A DNA stretch of 57,484 nucleotides from the NCBI GenBank assembly GCA_003566455.1, contig PXDF01000145.1, positions 1 through 57,484 on the forward strand, written 5' to 3'. Shown one piece after another: positions 16,697 through 25,804 of this stretch; the first letter of the stretch is position 1, and the number at the start of each line of letters is the position of its first letter. The notes under the pieces were generated by a model. That model saw only the letters and a list, made by a program, of their open reading frames with translations. It ran no database searches and was not told the DNA's origin. The position numbers and the translations under genes were made by a program. The stretch is from Desulfonatronovibrio sp. (lineage in GTDB: Bacteria; Desulfobacterota; Desulfovibrionia; Desulfovibrionales; Desulfonatronovibrionaceae).

Positions 16697-18235
16697 CTAA
16701 TTTCTGACTCTTTTGTTGAGATCCCAGATAAGTTCAGCTTCTTCAAACTTTGGCAGATACTGAAGCCACTTGTGTGAATCAAGGTGTTCCTGGCTCATCT
16801 GCAGCTTGCGGCTGTGTTCCTTGATAGGGGGAACTATTTCATAAATGTCTCCTTCAAGATCCGGCGCTATGCCGTAATTGGTGGCCTGCATGGCCAAATT
16901 TACAGCCTGCTGACTGTATTGCTGGGATTTAGCCAGTGTTTCAATGGCCTTGGCTGTATTGTGGAAACCGGCACTGTTTTCCGCGGAGACCCAGTCCCAG
17001 AACATCTGGCCTTTGCGGATCCTCTCCCTGGCCTGGATCATCAGCTGGTCAAAATCGTCCCGTTTTTCCCCCTGGTACTCAGATGCCAGGCGAACTGCCT
17101 CGTGGGCTTTTACTGAAACCTCCTGCGCGGTAAGGAGCTGTTCCCAGGTCCTTTCCTGGCTGTATATGACGCGTTCTTTGAGATAGTCGGGCTGTTTGTC
17201 AGCATGGCACTGCAGACAGGACTGTTCAATATGCTTGAGAGGCGATGTCCAGCGGTGAGATGATATTTTTTTCTTTCCGTCCAGACGCACATAAGGCATA
17301 TGGCAGTCAGCACAGGAGACTCCAGCAGCTCCGTGGATTCCATCATGCCACATCTCGAACTCTGGATGCTGGATCTTGATCATGGGAGTGTCTGATACAG
17401 GATGGGTCCAGTCGATGAACCAGCCTTCAAAACCTTCCCTGGTGGTGGAGCCGAATCCTTTGTAGTATTCATACTGCTCCTGGGGATTAAAACCCTCAGT
17501 CCATGGAAATATGGGTTTGGCAGCCGGGCCGAACTTGGGGTCCTGAAAATAGTATTCCACATGACACTGGGCGCATACATAAGAGCGCATTTCATTACGG
17601 GTGGCGTTTTCCAGGTCTATTCCGATTTTTTGAAAGGCTTCCCGCAGGGGAACGCTGGTGATCCGAAGATCCATGGTTTCAGGATCATGACAGATATTGC
17701 AGCCTATTGAATGATCTTCAAGATCGTGTTCTTCCCGGAACTGATGAAATTCCATAGCCCAGAATTCATCTCCGTATTTTTCTATATAGCCGGGCATCTT
17801 ATTGGTTTTGCAGTTCCAGCAGGTGGACGGCAGGCCTGCCTGCTCGCTGTACCTGTTCAGCCGGTCAATATCCAGAAGATCGTGCACCGCGTAGGTATGA
17901 CCCCGGGCCCGGTTGTATTCATAACTGAAGGGATATCCTGTCCATAAGTTTTTGAGGTATGGCTGGCAATACTTATAAGCCTGAGGCAGGTCCCCGCACA
18001 AATGCTTTTCATGAGGAACAGAGCCCCCATATTCGGTCATCTGACTGTCATCGTCGTTCTGGAGGTAGGTTTGGTAGTGAATGGGAAAAAATTCCTTAAA
18101 AGCGCTGTTTTTTTCTTCGCTGGCATCCAGAGTGGTTTCATAGGACGGGGTTTTGGGTTCTGGGATCTCGGTACACCCGGCAGCAAAAAAGAAAAAAAGC
18201 ACCAACATGACTATCCAGTAAATATAATTATTCAT
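16697..18235 (-). CDS. nrfA: NrfA pentahaem nitrite reductase (ammonia-forming)
   Basis: A 512-residue periplasmic cytochrome that reduces nitrite to ammonium with six electrons. The hallmark active-site haem motif CWNCK (lysine ligand) is present, followed by four ordinary motifs: CNICH, CAQCH, CADCH and CLQCH. The active-site arginine and tyrosine fit RSYVCAQCHVEYYF, and a histidine lies in MIKIQHPEFE. The N-terminus ends in the lipobox-like FFAAGC, so it may be a lipoprotein held at the membrane beside NrfH. It overlaps nrfH by eight bases, with a terminator downstream. It may also detoxify nitric oxide or hydroxylamine. Confidence 0.95.
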   Translation of the reverse strand: MNNYIYWIVMLVLFFFFAAGCTEIPEPKTPSYETTLDASEEKNSAFKEFFPIHYQTYLQNDDDSQMTEYGGSVPHEKHLCGDLPQAYKYCQPYLKNLWTGYPFSYEYNRARGHTYAVHDLLDIDRLNRYSEQAGLPSTCWNCKTNKMPGYIEKYGDEFWAMEFHQFREEHDLEDHSIGCNICHDPETMDLRITSVPLREAFQKIGIDLENATRNEMRSYVCAQCHVEYYFQDPKFGPAAKPIFPWTEGFNPQEQYEYYKGFGSTTREGFEGWFIDWTHPVSDTPMIKIQHPEFEMWHDGIHGAAGVSCADCHMPYVRLDGKKKISSHRWTSPLKHIEQSCLQCHADKQPDYLKERVIYSQERTWEQLLTAQEVSVKAHEAVRLASEYQGEKRDDFDQLMIQARERIRKGQMFWDWVSAENSAGFHNTAKAIETLAKSQQYSQQAVNLAMQATNYGIAPDLEGDIYEIVPPIKEHSRKLQMSQEHLDSHKWLQYLPKFEEAELIWDLNKRVRN

Positions 18236-18689
18236 CAGCCACCCTCCTTTGAGCTACGGGCAATTTACTTAGGTGAGGAACCTGCCTGTGACAGTCAGTG
18301 CAGTAAGGTTTCACTGTTTCCACGTTAAGGGTGGTCATGGCGTGACACCTGGTGCAGTTATCATTGACCACATCTTTGGTCCTGTCTGTTGCATGGATTA
18401 CGTCATAAACCTGGCCCAATGCGTTTCTGTACATATCCTTCATGCCGGCGTAAGATTTGAATGTCATCTTGGACACAAAAGGGTCAGGCGTATGACACTC
18501 ATTGCAGTCAAGTTTGGCGTGGACCGAATGCTGGTGAGTACGTACGGCTTCGTACATGACATGGCAACTGCCGCAGAACTGGGCCTGATCAGTGGCTTTC
18601 ATGCTGAATCCGGCACCGGCTGTCAGGGCAATACCCATCAGGAGTATGACCAGGACAGTCGTCAGGGGAATTCCTGGGCTTTTTTTCAT
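18228..18689 (-). CDS. nrfH: NrfH tetrahaem quinol dehydrogenase
   Basis: A 153-residue NapC/NirT-family cytochrome with one N-terminal membrane anchor (residues 8-28) and four haem motifs: CGSCHVM (first haem with a methionine nearby, as in NrfH of Desulfovibrio), CNECH, CTRCH and CTDCH. It oxidises menaquinol and passes electrons to NrfA in a membrane-bound complex. It is first in the operon, with AAGGAGG before its ATG, and its stop overlaps the nrfA start. Confidence 0.95.
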   Translation of the reverse strand: MKKSPGIPLTTVLVILLMGIALTAGAGFSMKATDQAQFCGSCHVMYEAVRTHQHSVHAKLDCNECHTPDPFVSKMTFKSYAGMKDMYRNALGQVYDVIHATDRTKDVVNDNCTRCHAMTTLNVETVKPYCTDCHRQVPHLSKLPVAQRRVADE

Positions 18690-18771
18690 AAATCCACCTC
18701 CTTAAATTTTAATTATAGATACTAACCCCACAAAGACACATGTCCAATGTTCTTTTTGGTCAAGGCTGTAA

Positions 18772-18845
18772 GAAGCGATTTTTCTGTATGCCTGATGCTT
18801 CTGTTATTGCGCTTCGCCCACAATGGCATATATAAATCGCTCGGT
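18772..18845. repeat. Degenerate MITE-like repeat, copy C
   Basis: The ends AAGCGATTTTTC and ATAAATCGCTCGG form imperfect inverted repeats matching the outer ends of copies A and B. The inner part (TTGCGCTTCGCCCACAATG) only loosely resembles the stem of copy A. It lies in the 350-base gap between nrfH and hcp, where I see no other feature except the likely nrfH promoter region. Confidence 0.45.
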
Positions 18846-19039
18846 TCAGGACTATGTTTTGGGCACAAATGAGCACAGGTTTCTGTAATGGTTGTCAGGG
18901 AAATTGATTTTTATACATTATTAAATAAGTCATATCCCCGTCAAGAACGGGGCTATGACCAGGCAGAAGCGCTTGTCAGGGGCAGGGTAATGTTCACTGC
19001 TGAAAGACGAAAGAACAAGAAAATGAAATTCACAGATCC

Positions 19040-20665
19040 CTATCCCAGAATGGCTTTCAGATCATCATCCGGTGTGGAAATGGGCTTGATATTATAATTT
19101 TCCACCAGATAATTCAGAACGTTTTCACTGAGAAAAGCGGGCAGAGATGGTCCAAGACGGATGTCCCTGATCCCGAGAGCCAGCAGAGAAAGGAGAATGG
19201 CCACTGCTTTCTGCTCGTACCAGGAAAGAATCATTGATAAAGGCAGGTCATTTACCCCGCATTCAAACGCGTCAGCCAGGGCCATGGCTATTTTGACCGC
19301 GGAATAGGCATCGTTGCATTGTCCGACATCCAGAAGCCTTGGGATTCCTCCGATATTGCCAAGATTTTTGTCAAAAAACCTGAACTTGCCGCAGGCAAGG
19401 GTCAGGACGACGCAATCCTGGGGAACCTTTTCAACGAATTCAGTGTAGTAGTTGCGGCCTGGCTTGGCCCCGTCGCATCCGGCTACCAGGAAAAAGTGTC
19501 TGATTTTTCCGGCCTTGACCGCTTCAATAACTTTGTCCGCCACAGAAAGAACCGCGTTTCTGCCGAATCCCACCATGACTTCGCCCTTGTCTTCATCCTG
19601 AGTAAATCCTTCCATGGCCAGGGCTTTTTCAATTACCGGTGTGAAATCCTTGTCCGTTATATGGGTTACCCCTGGCCAGCCCACAAGCCCTGTGGTGAAA
19701 ATATTGTCCTTGTAGACTTCCTGGGGTTTCTGAATGCAATTGGTGGTCATGAGAATGGCGCCGGGAAATTTTGGAAATTCCTTAAGCTGGTTCTGCCAGG
19801 CTGTTCCGTAATGGCCGTAGAAGTGAGGATATTTTTTCAGTTCCGGATAGCCATGGCAGGGAAGCATTTCACCGTGGGTGTAAATATTGATCCCCCTGCC
19901 TTCAGTCTGCTTGAGAAGTATTTCCAGATCCTTGAGGTCATGCCCCGAAACAAGGACAGCCTTTCCCTTTTTCGCGCCCAGGGGAACGCCGGTGGGTACT
20001 GGGTGTCCGTAAGTTCCAGTATTTGCCGTGTCCAGAAGTTCCATGGTCCGGACATTTACCCTTCCGCATTCAAGAACCAGCTCGATCCACTTTTCAAGTC
20101 CAAGATCATTCCTCATAGCAGAGGCCAGGGCTCTTTCAATGAATTGGTAAACAGCGTCCTCCTCCTGTCCCAGGATGGCTGCGTGATCGGCATATGCGGA
20201 AATCCCCTTGATCCCCAGGATAAGAGTCTGCTTGAGGGAATGGATATCCGGGTCAGGGTCTTTTTCTGCCAGGATTCCATGCTCTTCTCCCTGGGCCACC
20301 ATTTCATCCAGGTTTTTGCCTGGCTCAAAAGACACGGCCGTGGAATTGGGAATCTGTCCTCCAGCCTGGGTGACTTTTGCCTTGAGTTCATCCCTTTTTT
20401 TCACTGTCTCCTGGACCAGCCGGGCGATTCTTTCCGGGTCGAAATTGACATTGGTCAGGGTGGAAAACATGGCTTCAGCCATAAACCTTCCTGTCCCGGG
20501 ATCAGCAACCCCCTTTTCCCTGCCGGCCAGGGCCACCTGGGCCAGTCCTTTCTGGGCGAAGATCAGAAGATCCTGCAGCGCTGCCGTGTCAGGCTGTTTG
20601 CCGCACACGCCGATCTTGGTGCATCCTTGTCCTTTGGCTGTCTGCTCACATTGATAACAAAACAT
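19040..20665 (-). CDS. hcp: Hybrid cluster protein (hydroxylamine/NO reductase), class I
   Basis: A 541-residue cytoplasmic Fe-S enzyme linked to nitrosative-stress defence, with reported hydroxylamine and nitric oxide reductase activity. The first cluster is bound by C3, C6, C15 and C21 (CYQCEQTAKGQGCTKIGVC), the spacing of the Desulfovibrio class I proteins. Hybrid-cluster ligands are consistent with the segments HGEMLPCHGYPEL, TTNCIQKP and AGCDGAKPGR. It is divergent from the regulator gene, with one palindromic operator between them. AGGAGG precedes the ATG. Confidence 0.96.
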   Translation of the reverse strand: MFCYQCEQTAKGQGCTKIGVCGKQPDTAALQDLLIFAQKGLAQVALAGREKGVADPGTGRFMAEAMFSTLTNVNFDPERIARLVQETVKKRDELKAKVTQAGGQIPNSTAVSFEPGKNLDEMVAQGEEHGILAEKDPDPDIHSLKQTLILGIKGISAYADHAAILGQEEDAVYQFIERALASAMRNDLGLEKWIELVLECGRVNVRTMELLDTANTGTYGHPVPTGVPLGAKKGKAVLVSGHDLKDLEILLKQTEGRGINIYTHGEMLPCHGYPELKKYPHFYGHYGTAWQNQLKEFPKFPGAILMTTNCIQKPQEVYKDNIFTTGLVGWPGVTHITDKDFTPVIEKALAMEGFTQDEDKGEVMVGFGRNAVLSVADKVIEAVKAGKIRHFFLVAGCDGAKPGRNYYTEFVEKVPQDCVVLTLACGKFRFFDKNLGNIGGIPRLLDVGQCNDAYSAVKIAMALADAFECGVNDLPLSMILSWYEQKAVAILLSLLALGIRDIRLGPSLPAFLSENVLNYLVENYNIKPISTPDDDLKAILG

Positions 20666-20735
20666 TTTATTGTCCTCCTTAGTTTTGAAATTAGTTGACT
20701 TGAGGTCTAAAATAAGGTTTCAGGAATTATGTGCT

Positions 20736-20749
20736 TTGACCTAAGTCAA
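20736..20749. promoter_or_regulatory. Perfect-arm palindromic operator shared by hcp and hcpR
   Basis: TTGACCTAAGTCAA has perfect TTGAC/GTCAA arms. It lies 70 bases before hcp and 13 bases before the regulator start, so one bound protein could control both. The same sequence with one change is at 14866. Confidence 0.75.
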
Positions 20750-20762
20750 AAGGGTAAAAAAA

Positions 20763-21437
20763 ATGCAAAAAAAATTAGAAATGTTTCCGATTTTTTCTTC
20801 TCTTCCCAGAGAATATCTGAGCAAGATGGAAAATATATCTCAGATTCGCAGGTATCCAGCAGGCAAATCCATTTTTATGGAAAACGATCCCGGAATTGGT
20901 TTTTACGGAATTATAGATGGAAAGATCAAGATATTTAAAATTTCCCCCTTGGGTAAAGAACATATTCTGCATATCTTTGGTCCGGGTGAAGTTTTTGCCG
21001 AGGTGGCCGTGTTCACGGGCCTGGATTTCCCGGCAAACGCCCTGGCTCTGGAAGACAGCGCCCTTGTTTTTTTCCCCAGGGACAGGTTTAGAACCCTTCT
21101 TTCCGAAAATCCCGACCTTAGCTTGAGCCTTCTTGGACTTATGTCCGTGAGGCTGAGACAACTGGTTGCCAAGGTTGAAGAGTTGAGCTTGAAGGAAGTC
21201 CCGGCCAGACTGGCCACTCATCTGCTTCTGCTCAGGGAAAATACAGGCAGGGATGAATTCGATCTGGACGTGAACAAAAGTCAGCTGGCAGCCATGCTGG
21301 GCACCATTCCTGAAACCCTGTCCCGGGTTATTCGAAAGATGAAGGATGAGGATCTGATCAGAATCGAGGGAAGCAAAGTTGAACTGCTGGATGTGCAAAG
21401 CCTTGGCCAGCTGGCTGTGGGAGAGTTCAGGCTGTAG
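20763..21437 (+). CDS. hcpR: Crp/Fnr-family regulator, HcpR-like
   Basis: A 224-residue transcription factor. Residues about 10-120 form a cyclic-nucleotide-binding-type sensor barrel (DGKIKIFKISPLGKEHI, FGPGEVFAEVAVF). The C-terminal winged helix has the recognition region NKSQLAAMLGTIPETLSRVI. There is no Fnr-type cysteine cluster, which fits HcpR proteins, reported to sense nitric oxide through haem. Its gene is divergent from hcp, the classical context. The operator lies almost against the start, so autoregulation by blocking is likely. Weak AGGG lies eight bases before ATG 20763. Confidence 0.87.
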   Translation: MQKKLEMFPIFSSLPREYLSKMENISQIRRYPAGKSIFMENDPGIGFYGIIDGKIKIFKISPLGKEHILHIFGPGEVFAEVAVFTGLDFPANALALEDSALVFFPRDRFRTLLSENPDLSLSLLGLMSVRLRQLVAKVEELSLKEVPARLATHLLLLRENTGRDEFDLDVNKSQLAAMLGTIPETLSRVIRKMKDEDLIRIEGSKVELLDVQSLGQLAVGEFRL

Positions 21438-21671
21438 TCATTTATTATCCTTGACTCCGGAGTAAGTGAATGATTTGGCGATCATCTTGTAATAGCTGCC
21501 TTTGTCCACTCCGATAACCTGGCCGCAGGGACAGCATATTCTTCCTTCTGTTTCCTCATATTCAAATTTTCTGGTCATCCTGGCCTTGTGGCAGCGCAGT
21601 ACCTCCCCAGGACCGATTTTTCTGTACTTCCAGAGCTTTCGTTTACATCCCGAGCACTTGATTGTAAGCAT
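21438..21671 (-). CDS. Small cysteine-rich protein, likely zinc-binding
   Basis: A 77-residue basic protein of unknown function. CSGCKRK near the start and CCPCGQ in the middle, plus a single cysteine in VLRCHK, give the ligands of a zinc-ribbon-like fold. It is convergent with hcpR, and the two stop codons are directly adjacent, so transcripts must overlap. GGAAG lies before the ATG. It could be a small nucleic-acid-binding protein, but nothing in the sequence proves that. Confidence 0.6.
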   Translation of the reverse strand: MLTIKCSGCKRKLWKYRKIGPGEVLRCHKARMTRKFEYEETEGRICCPCGQVIGVDKGSYYKMIAKSFTYSGVKDNK

Positions 21672-21764
21672 GATTTATCTTCCATGTTCAATTTTCAATG
21701 CCTGCAACGCCTCTGGCGTGGTTCAAGAAACAATTTTCTAAATTTTCTATAGGAAACAGCAATT

Positions 21765-23117
21765 ATGCGGGTTAATCATCAAAGAATCATACAGCTCAAG
21801 GTCGCGGAAGAGTCGCCTGGCCCCATAATATACTGGATGAGCAGGGATCAGAGGATAGATGATAACTGGGCCCTTATCCACGCCCAGGACCTGGCCCTCG
21901 AAAAAGAGCGTTCCCTGAGGATAGTCTTCTGTCTTGTGGCCGATTTTCTTCAAGCCGGGCTGAGACAATACGACTTTATGCTCAAGGGCCTTGTCAAATG
22001 CAGCCTCAGGGCGAGCTCCAGAAACATTCCTCTGGACCTGGTTCAGGGAGATCCCGCGATTACTTTGCCTCAATACCTGACAAAAATCAAAGCTTCTTGC
22101 CTGGTCATGGACTTTGATCCCTTGAGGATTAAAAAAATGTGGCAGAAAAAGGTCCAGGATCAGATTAATACTCCAGTCTTTCTTGTGGACGCCCACAACA
22201 TTGTCCCGTGCTGGGTCGCTTCAGAAAAACAGGAATACGCGGCCAGGACAATCCGTCCCAAAATACTCAAAAAACTTAATGAGTTTCTTGAACCTTTTCC
22301 CGGACTCAAGGCTCATCCTCAGAAAAAAAACAATGCAGTTTTCAACTTGGAAAAGGTGATGCGGTCTTTGAAACTCAATTCAGAGGTTCCTCCTGTTGAC
22401 TGGCTGAAGCCGGGGGGGGATGAAGCGGGCAAGGTCATGGAACGTTTCATTGCTCAAAGGCTGTCCAGGTATAAAGAACAGAAAAACGATCCCAACCGGG
22501 AAGTCTTGTCCGATCTTTCCCCTTATCTGCACTTTGGTCAGATCTGCTCTCAGGCCGTGGCTCTTAAAATAATGAAAAATCCGGACACATCAGTGGAATC
22601 AAAAGATTCTTTTCTGGAAGAACTCATCGTAAGAAAAGAGCTTTCAGATAACTTCTGCCTTTATAATAAAAATTATGATAATTTTGAAGGATTGCCTGAC
22701 TGGGGCAAGAAAACTCTGATTAAACATCAGAGGGATAGACGGACCTTCCTGTATACCCTTGAACAGTTTGAAAAGGGCCGGACACATGATCCCCTGTGGA
22801 ACGCTGCCCAGATGGAAATGGTTGTCAGGGGCAAAATGCATGGTTACATGCGTATGTACTGGGCCAAAAAAATTCTTGAGTGGACAAATGATCCCGGGCA
22901 GGCCATTGAATGGGCTATATACCTCAATGATAAATATGAGCTTGATGGCCGTGATCCCAATGGATACACTGGCATATTGTGGTCTATGGGGGGTCTGCAT
23001 GACCGGCCATGGAAAGAAAGGGAAATTTTTGGAACTGTCAGGTATATGAGTTACCAGGGCTGCACAAGAAAATTTGATGTTGATGGATACATGGAAAAGA
23101 ACCTTCAGGGAGGGTGA
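21765..23117 (+). CDS. phrB: Class II CPD photolyase
   Basis: A 450-residue flavoprotein that repairs cyclobutane pyrimidine dimers with blue light. YWMSRDQRIDDNWALIHAQ near the N-terminus is characteristic of the class II branch. The C-terminal FAD-binding helical domain shows SDLSPYLHFGQI, RRTFLYTLEQFEKGRTHDPL and KMHGYMRMYWAKKILEW. The predicted family length matches. The next gene starts at its stop, so both are probably one transcript. A light-repair enzyme suggests exposure to sunlit surface water or sediment. Confidence 0.93.
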   Translation: MRVNHQRIIQLKVAEESPGPIIYWMSRDQRIDDNWALIHAQDLALEKERSLRIVFCLVADFLQAGLRQYDFMLKGLVKCSLRASSRNIPLDLVQGDPAITLPQYLTKIKASCLVMDFDPLRIKKMWQKKVQDQINTPVFLVDAHNIVPCWVASEKQEYAARTIRPKILKKLNEFLEPFPGLKAHPQKKNNAVFNLEKVMRSLKLNSEVPPVDWLKPGGDEAGKVMERFIAQRLSRYKEQKNDPNREVLSDLSPYLHFGQICSQAVALKIMKNPDTSVESKDSFLEELIVRKELSDNFCLYNKNYDNFEGLPDWGKKTLIKHQRDRRTFLYTLEQFEKGRTHDPLWNAAQMEMVVRGKMHGYMRMYWAKKILEWTNDPGQAIEWAIYLNDKYELDGRDPNGYTGILWSMGGLHDRPWKEREIFGTVRYMSYQGCTRKFDVDGYMEKNLQGG

Positions 23118-23119
23118 TT

Positions 23120-24028
23120 ATGAGTTGTTTTATACTTGGGGGAACAGGTTTTGTAGGCAAGTTTCTGCTGAAATTCATCCTGGAACAGGGTGAGAATGTT
23201 ACCGCTCTGGTCAGAGATGAATCCAAAATAAAAACCCGTTCTTCAAACCTCAAGCTGATCAAAGGAGATCCTTTGAAGCAGGGAGAGTGGCAAAAGGAAA
23301 TAATCCAGTCAGATACCATAATAAATCTGGTTGGTTCTCCCGTTATGACCAGCTGGACTGATAAAGCCAAGAAGAACATTCTTTCCACCCGGGTTGATTC
23401 CACAACAAATGTGGTCCAGGCTCTCAAGGACAGTCAGCCCAAAACCTTCATATGCGCTAATGCTGTGGGTTATTTTGGGGCCCGGGGAGACGAATTAATT
23501 GATGATCATCAAGGACCTGGAAGCGGTTTTCTCTCAGAAGTGGCTGTTAAATGGCAGGAAGCAGCCATGGGCGCTTCCAATTTCGGCCACAGGGTTGCAG
23601 TTTCCAGGTTTCCAGTGGTACTGGGTCCGGGTGGCGGAGCCCTGGCTGAGATGATTCCGATTTTCAAGCTAGGACTGGGAGGAAGACTGGGCAGCGGGAA
23701 ACAATGGTTTCCCTGGGTTCACATATTTGATCTGGTCAGGGCCCTCTATTTCATCGCTCAGAAAAATCAGATCAAGGGTCCTGTTAACGTCTGTTCTCCC
23801 AAGACGGTAACCAATGCCCATTTCACCAAGGCCCTGGCCAAGACCCTGAAAAGGCCGGCTTTATTGGCGGTGCCCGGATTCGGATTGAGAATCCGTTACG
23901 GAGAGATGGCCAGCATGCTTTTGTCCGGGCAAAGATGCATACCCAAAGTCCTGCATGAAGCCGGGTTTGAATTTAAATTCGAGGATATTGAATCGGCTTT
24001 GGCCAATATATTGGCTGAATGGGACTGA
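23120..24028 (+). CDS. TIGR01777-family NAD-dependent epimerase/dehydratase-like protein
   Basis: A 303-residue Rossmann-fold protein of the extended short-chain dehydrogenase group. The nucleotide loop LGGTGFVGKFL is at residues 6-16, and SANAVGYFG-like CANAVGYFGARGDE follows at the usual catalytic region. The C-terminal FGLRIRYGEMASMLLSGQR fits TIGR01777 (YfcH-like) proteins, whose substrate is not known. ATG 23120 has GGGAGGG upstream; a GTG at 23114 overlaps the photolyase stop. Probably co-transcribed with the photolyase. Confidence 0.85.
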   Translation: MSCFILGGTGFVGKFLLKFILEQGENVTALVRDESKIKTRSSNLKLIKGDPLKQGEWQKEIIQSDTIINLVGSPVMTSWTDKAKKNILSTRVDSTTNVVQALKDSQPKTFICANAVGYFGARGDELIDDHQGPGSGFLSEVAVKWQEAAMGASNFGHRVAVSRFPVVLGPGGGALAEMIPIFKLGLGGRLGSGKQWFPWVHIFDLVRALYFIAQKNQIKGPVNVCSPKTVTNAHFTKALAKTLKRPALLAVPGFGLRIRYGEMASMLLSGQRCIPKVLHEAGFEFKFEDIESALANILAEWD

Positions 24029-24051
24029 AGGGTCAAGGAGCAGGGGCTTTA

Positions 24052-24100
24052 AAACAAGGGGGACAAAGGTCTCTAATCTAATATCCCTGCCCCCCTTAAA
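24052..24100 (-). terminator. Candidate terminator after fumB
   Basis: On the minus strand AAGGGGGGCA pairs with TGTCCCCCTT across a loop of about two dozen bases, followed by GTTTT. It starts just after the fumB stop. The long loop makes it uncertain. Confidence 0.4.
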
Positions 24101-24101
24101 T

Positions 24102-24644
24102 TTAAATATTTGGTTTCGCGTAAAGCTCGCCGCCATAGGCGTCATTTACCACCAGCACAGGAAAGTCCTCGACTTCCAATTCCCGGATGGCCTCAGGCCC
24201 CAGGTCTTCATAAGCCAGAACCTTTGCTGATGTGATACGCTGGGACAAGAGGGCCCCGGCTCCGCCTGTAGCCCCGAAGTATACTCCGGTATGCTCTCTC
24301 AGGGCCTCCTTGACCGCGTCTCCTCTTTTTCCTTTACCTATGCTCGCCTTGATTCCCATGGAATGCAGCAAGGGGGCGTAAGTGTCCATGCGGTAACTTG
24401 TGGTGGGGCCGGCTGATCCAATGGGACGTCCAGGAGGCGCGGGAGAGGGCCCGACATAGTAAATCACCGCCCCCTCGAGCTCAAAGGGGGGTTTCTGTCC
24501 TGCCTCAATATCAGCCAGCAGCCTTTTATGGGCCGCGTCCCTGGCCGTGTAGATCTTCCCGCTGAGAAGAACCTTGTCTCCGGTTTTAAGCTTTAAAATA
24601 TCCTCATTTTTCAGAGGCGTAGTCAGTTTAATTTCTTCAGACAT
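24102..24644 (-). CDS. fumB: Fumarate hydratase class I, beta subunit
   Basis: A 180-residue protein corresponding to the C-terminal domain of class I fumarases. Together with the alpha subunit it hydrates fumarate to malate using an oxygen-sensitive [4Fe-4S] cluster. PIGSAGPTTSYRMD and IGKGKRG are conserved active-site segments of the beta domain, and a second conserved stretch reads YFGATGGAGALL. The ATG shares one base with the alpha-subunit stop (TGATG), so translation is coupled. An upstream start at 24719 would overlap the alpha gene and is rejected. Confidence 0.92.
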   Translation of the reverse strand: MSEEIKLTTPLKNEDILKLKTGDKVLLSGKIYTARDAAHKRLLADIEAGQKPPFELEGAVIYYVGPSPAPPGRPIGSAGPTTSYRMDTYAPLLHSMGIKASIGKGKRGDAVKEALREHTGVYFGATGGAGALLSQRITSAKVLAYEDLGPEAIRELEVEDFPVLVVNDAYGGELYAKPNI

Positions 24645-25480
24645 CAGATTATGACCTCCTTGTGCCTGGCGCTGTGACACTGGATATTTACGGCCAGGGG
24701 CAGACTGGCTATGTGACACGGGGCCATTTCAATCTTGACTCCCAGAGACGTTGTATTGCCGCCCATGCCCATGGGACCTATGCCCAGGTTATTAACAGCA
24801 GCCAGGAGTTCATTTTCCATGACCGCGATTTCCGGATCCCTGTTTTTTTGATCCAAAGGCCTGAACAGGGCTTTTTTGGCCAGGATGGGAGCATAATCAA
24901 AGGTTCCGCCAATGCCCACTCCAACGATTGTGGGAGGGCATGGATTGGGGCCTGCTTCAGCCACCCTGTTCACCACGAATTTTTTAATCCCCTCCCATCC
25001 CTGGGCCGGAGTGAGCATGGTAGCCCTGGACATGTTCTCGCTCCCCCCGCCCTTGGCCATGAATCTGATCCTGATCTTATCTCCTGGAACCAGGTCCATA
25101 TGGATGATGGCCGGGGTGTTGTCCCCGGTATTCTTGCGGGTCAGGGGGTGACAGGCTGACTTTCGAAGATACCCTTTTTCATAGCCCTGTCTGACTCCTT
25201 CATTTATGGCCTGGTACAGATCTCCCTCCACCCGGCAATCCGAGCCCATTTCCACAAAGAACACAGCCAGACCGGTATCCTGGCACAATGGAAGGCCTGT
25301 TTTGCCGGCCAGTTCAATATTTTCCAGGAGCTGCCCCATTATTTCCCGGCCCGCGGGGCTGGTTTCGGTTTTAAAGGCGTTTTCAAAGGCCCTTAAAACG
25401 TCATCCGGAGCTTTAATATTGGCCTCGACAACTGTTTTGGACACAACATCGGCAATCTCACCGGCAGTAATTGTTCGCAT
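24644..25480 (-). CDS. fumA: Fumarate hydratase class I, alpha subunit
   Basis: A 278-residue Fe-S subunit of the two-component class I fumarase. Cluster cysteines are visible in GLPLCQDTG, NPCPPTIVGVG and IQCHSARH. The length is that of split fumarase or tartrate-dehydratase alpha subunits. It lies downstream of frdCAB on the same strand, joining fumarate production from malate to fumarate respiration. It is separated from frdB by 324 bases that contain a very long hairpin. Confidence 0.93.
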   Translation of the reverse strand: MRTITAGEIADVVSKTVVEANIKAPDDVLRAFENAFKTETSPAGREIMGQLLENIELAGKTGLPLCQDTGLAVFFVEMGSDCRVEGDLYQAINEGVRQGYEKGYLRKSACHPLTRKNTGDNTPAIIHMDLVPGDKIRIRFMAKGGGSENMSRATMLTPAQGWEGIKKFVVNRVAEAGPNPCPPTIVGVGIGGTFDYAPILAKKALFRPLDQKNRDPEIAVMENELLAAVNNLGIGPMGMGGNTTSLGVKIEMAPCHIASLPLAVNIQCHSARHKEVII

Positions 25481-25525
25481 AGTTCTGTTCCTTTTTTGTA
25501 ACTCTTTATAATCTTGATCAGTTAT

Positions 25526-25686
25526 CCCTCATCCCGGCCGGATTTCTTTTGTTGCAAACTCCCTGGCGCGATTCCGTAAGGCAAAACCTGATAATCCTCA
25601 TCAAATCCGGACATGGTCCTGGCTTTGTCTAACGGAATCGCCGCCGGTCAGACAAGCAACAATGCGAAATCCGGCCGGAATGAGGG
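25526..25686. repeat. 161-bp imperfect inverted repeat between frdB and fumA
   Basis: The outer arm CCCTCATCCCGGCCGGATTT pairs with AAATCCGGCCGGAATGAGGG (one mismatch). After a few bases GTTGC pairs with GCAAC, and further in GGCGCGATTCCG pairs with CGGAATCGCC. Each arm is about 70 bases, separated by a short centre. It is either a palindromic mobile element or a strong intercistronic hairpin. Nothing else is seen in the 324-base gap. Confidence 0.8.
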
Positions 25687-25804
25687 CTTGGCCGGCATGT
25701 CACTTTTTCATAAAAACTTTTGGTTCATAGACGCAGCGAATGGATTCATTAAAAAAACATGGTGAACATAAAATCTACAGTAAACACGTAAGAATCTGAT
25801 CTTT

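Noticed and set aside
19319-20698. 459-codon open frame on the plus strand opposite hcp
   Set aside because: It is fully antisense to a confident hcp gene, has no recognisable protein pattern, and arises from codon bias of the real gene.
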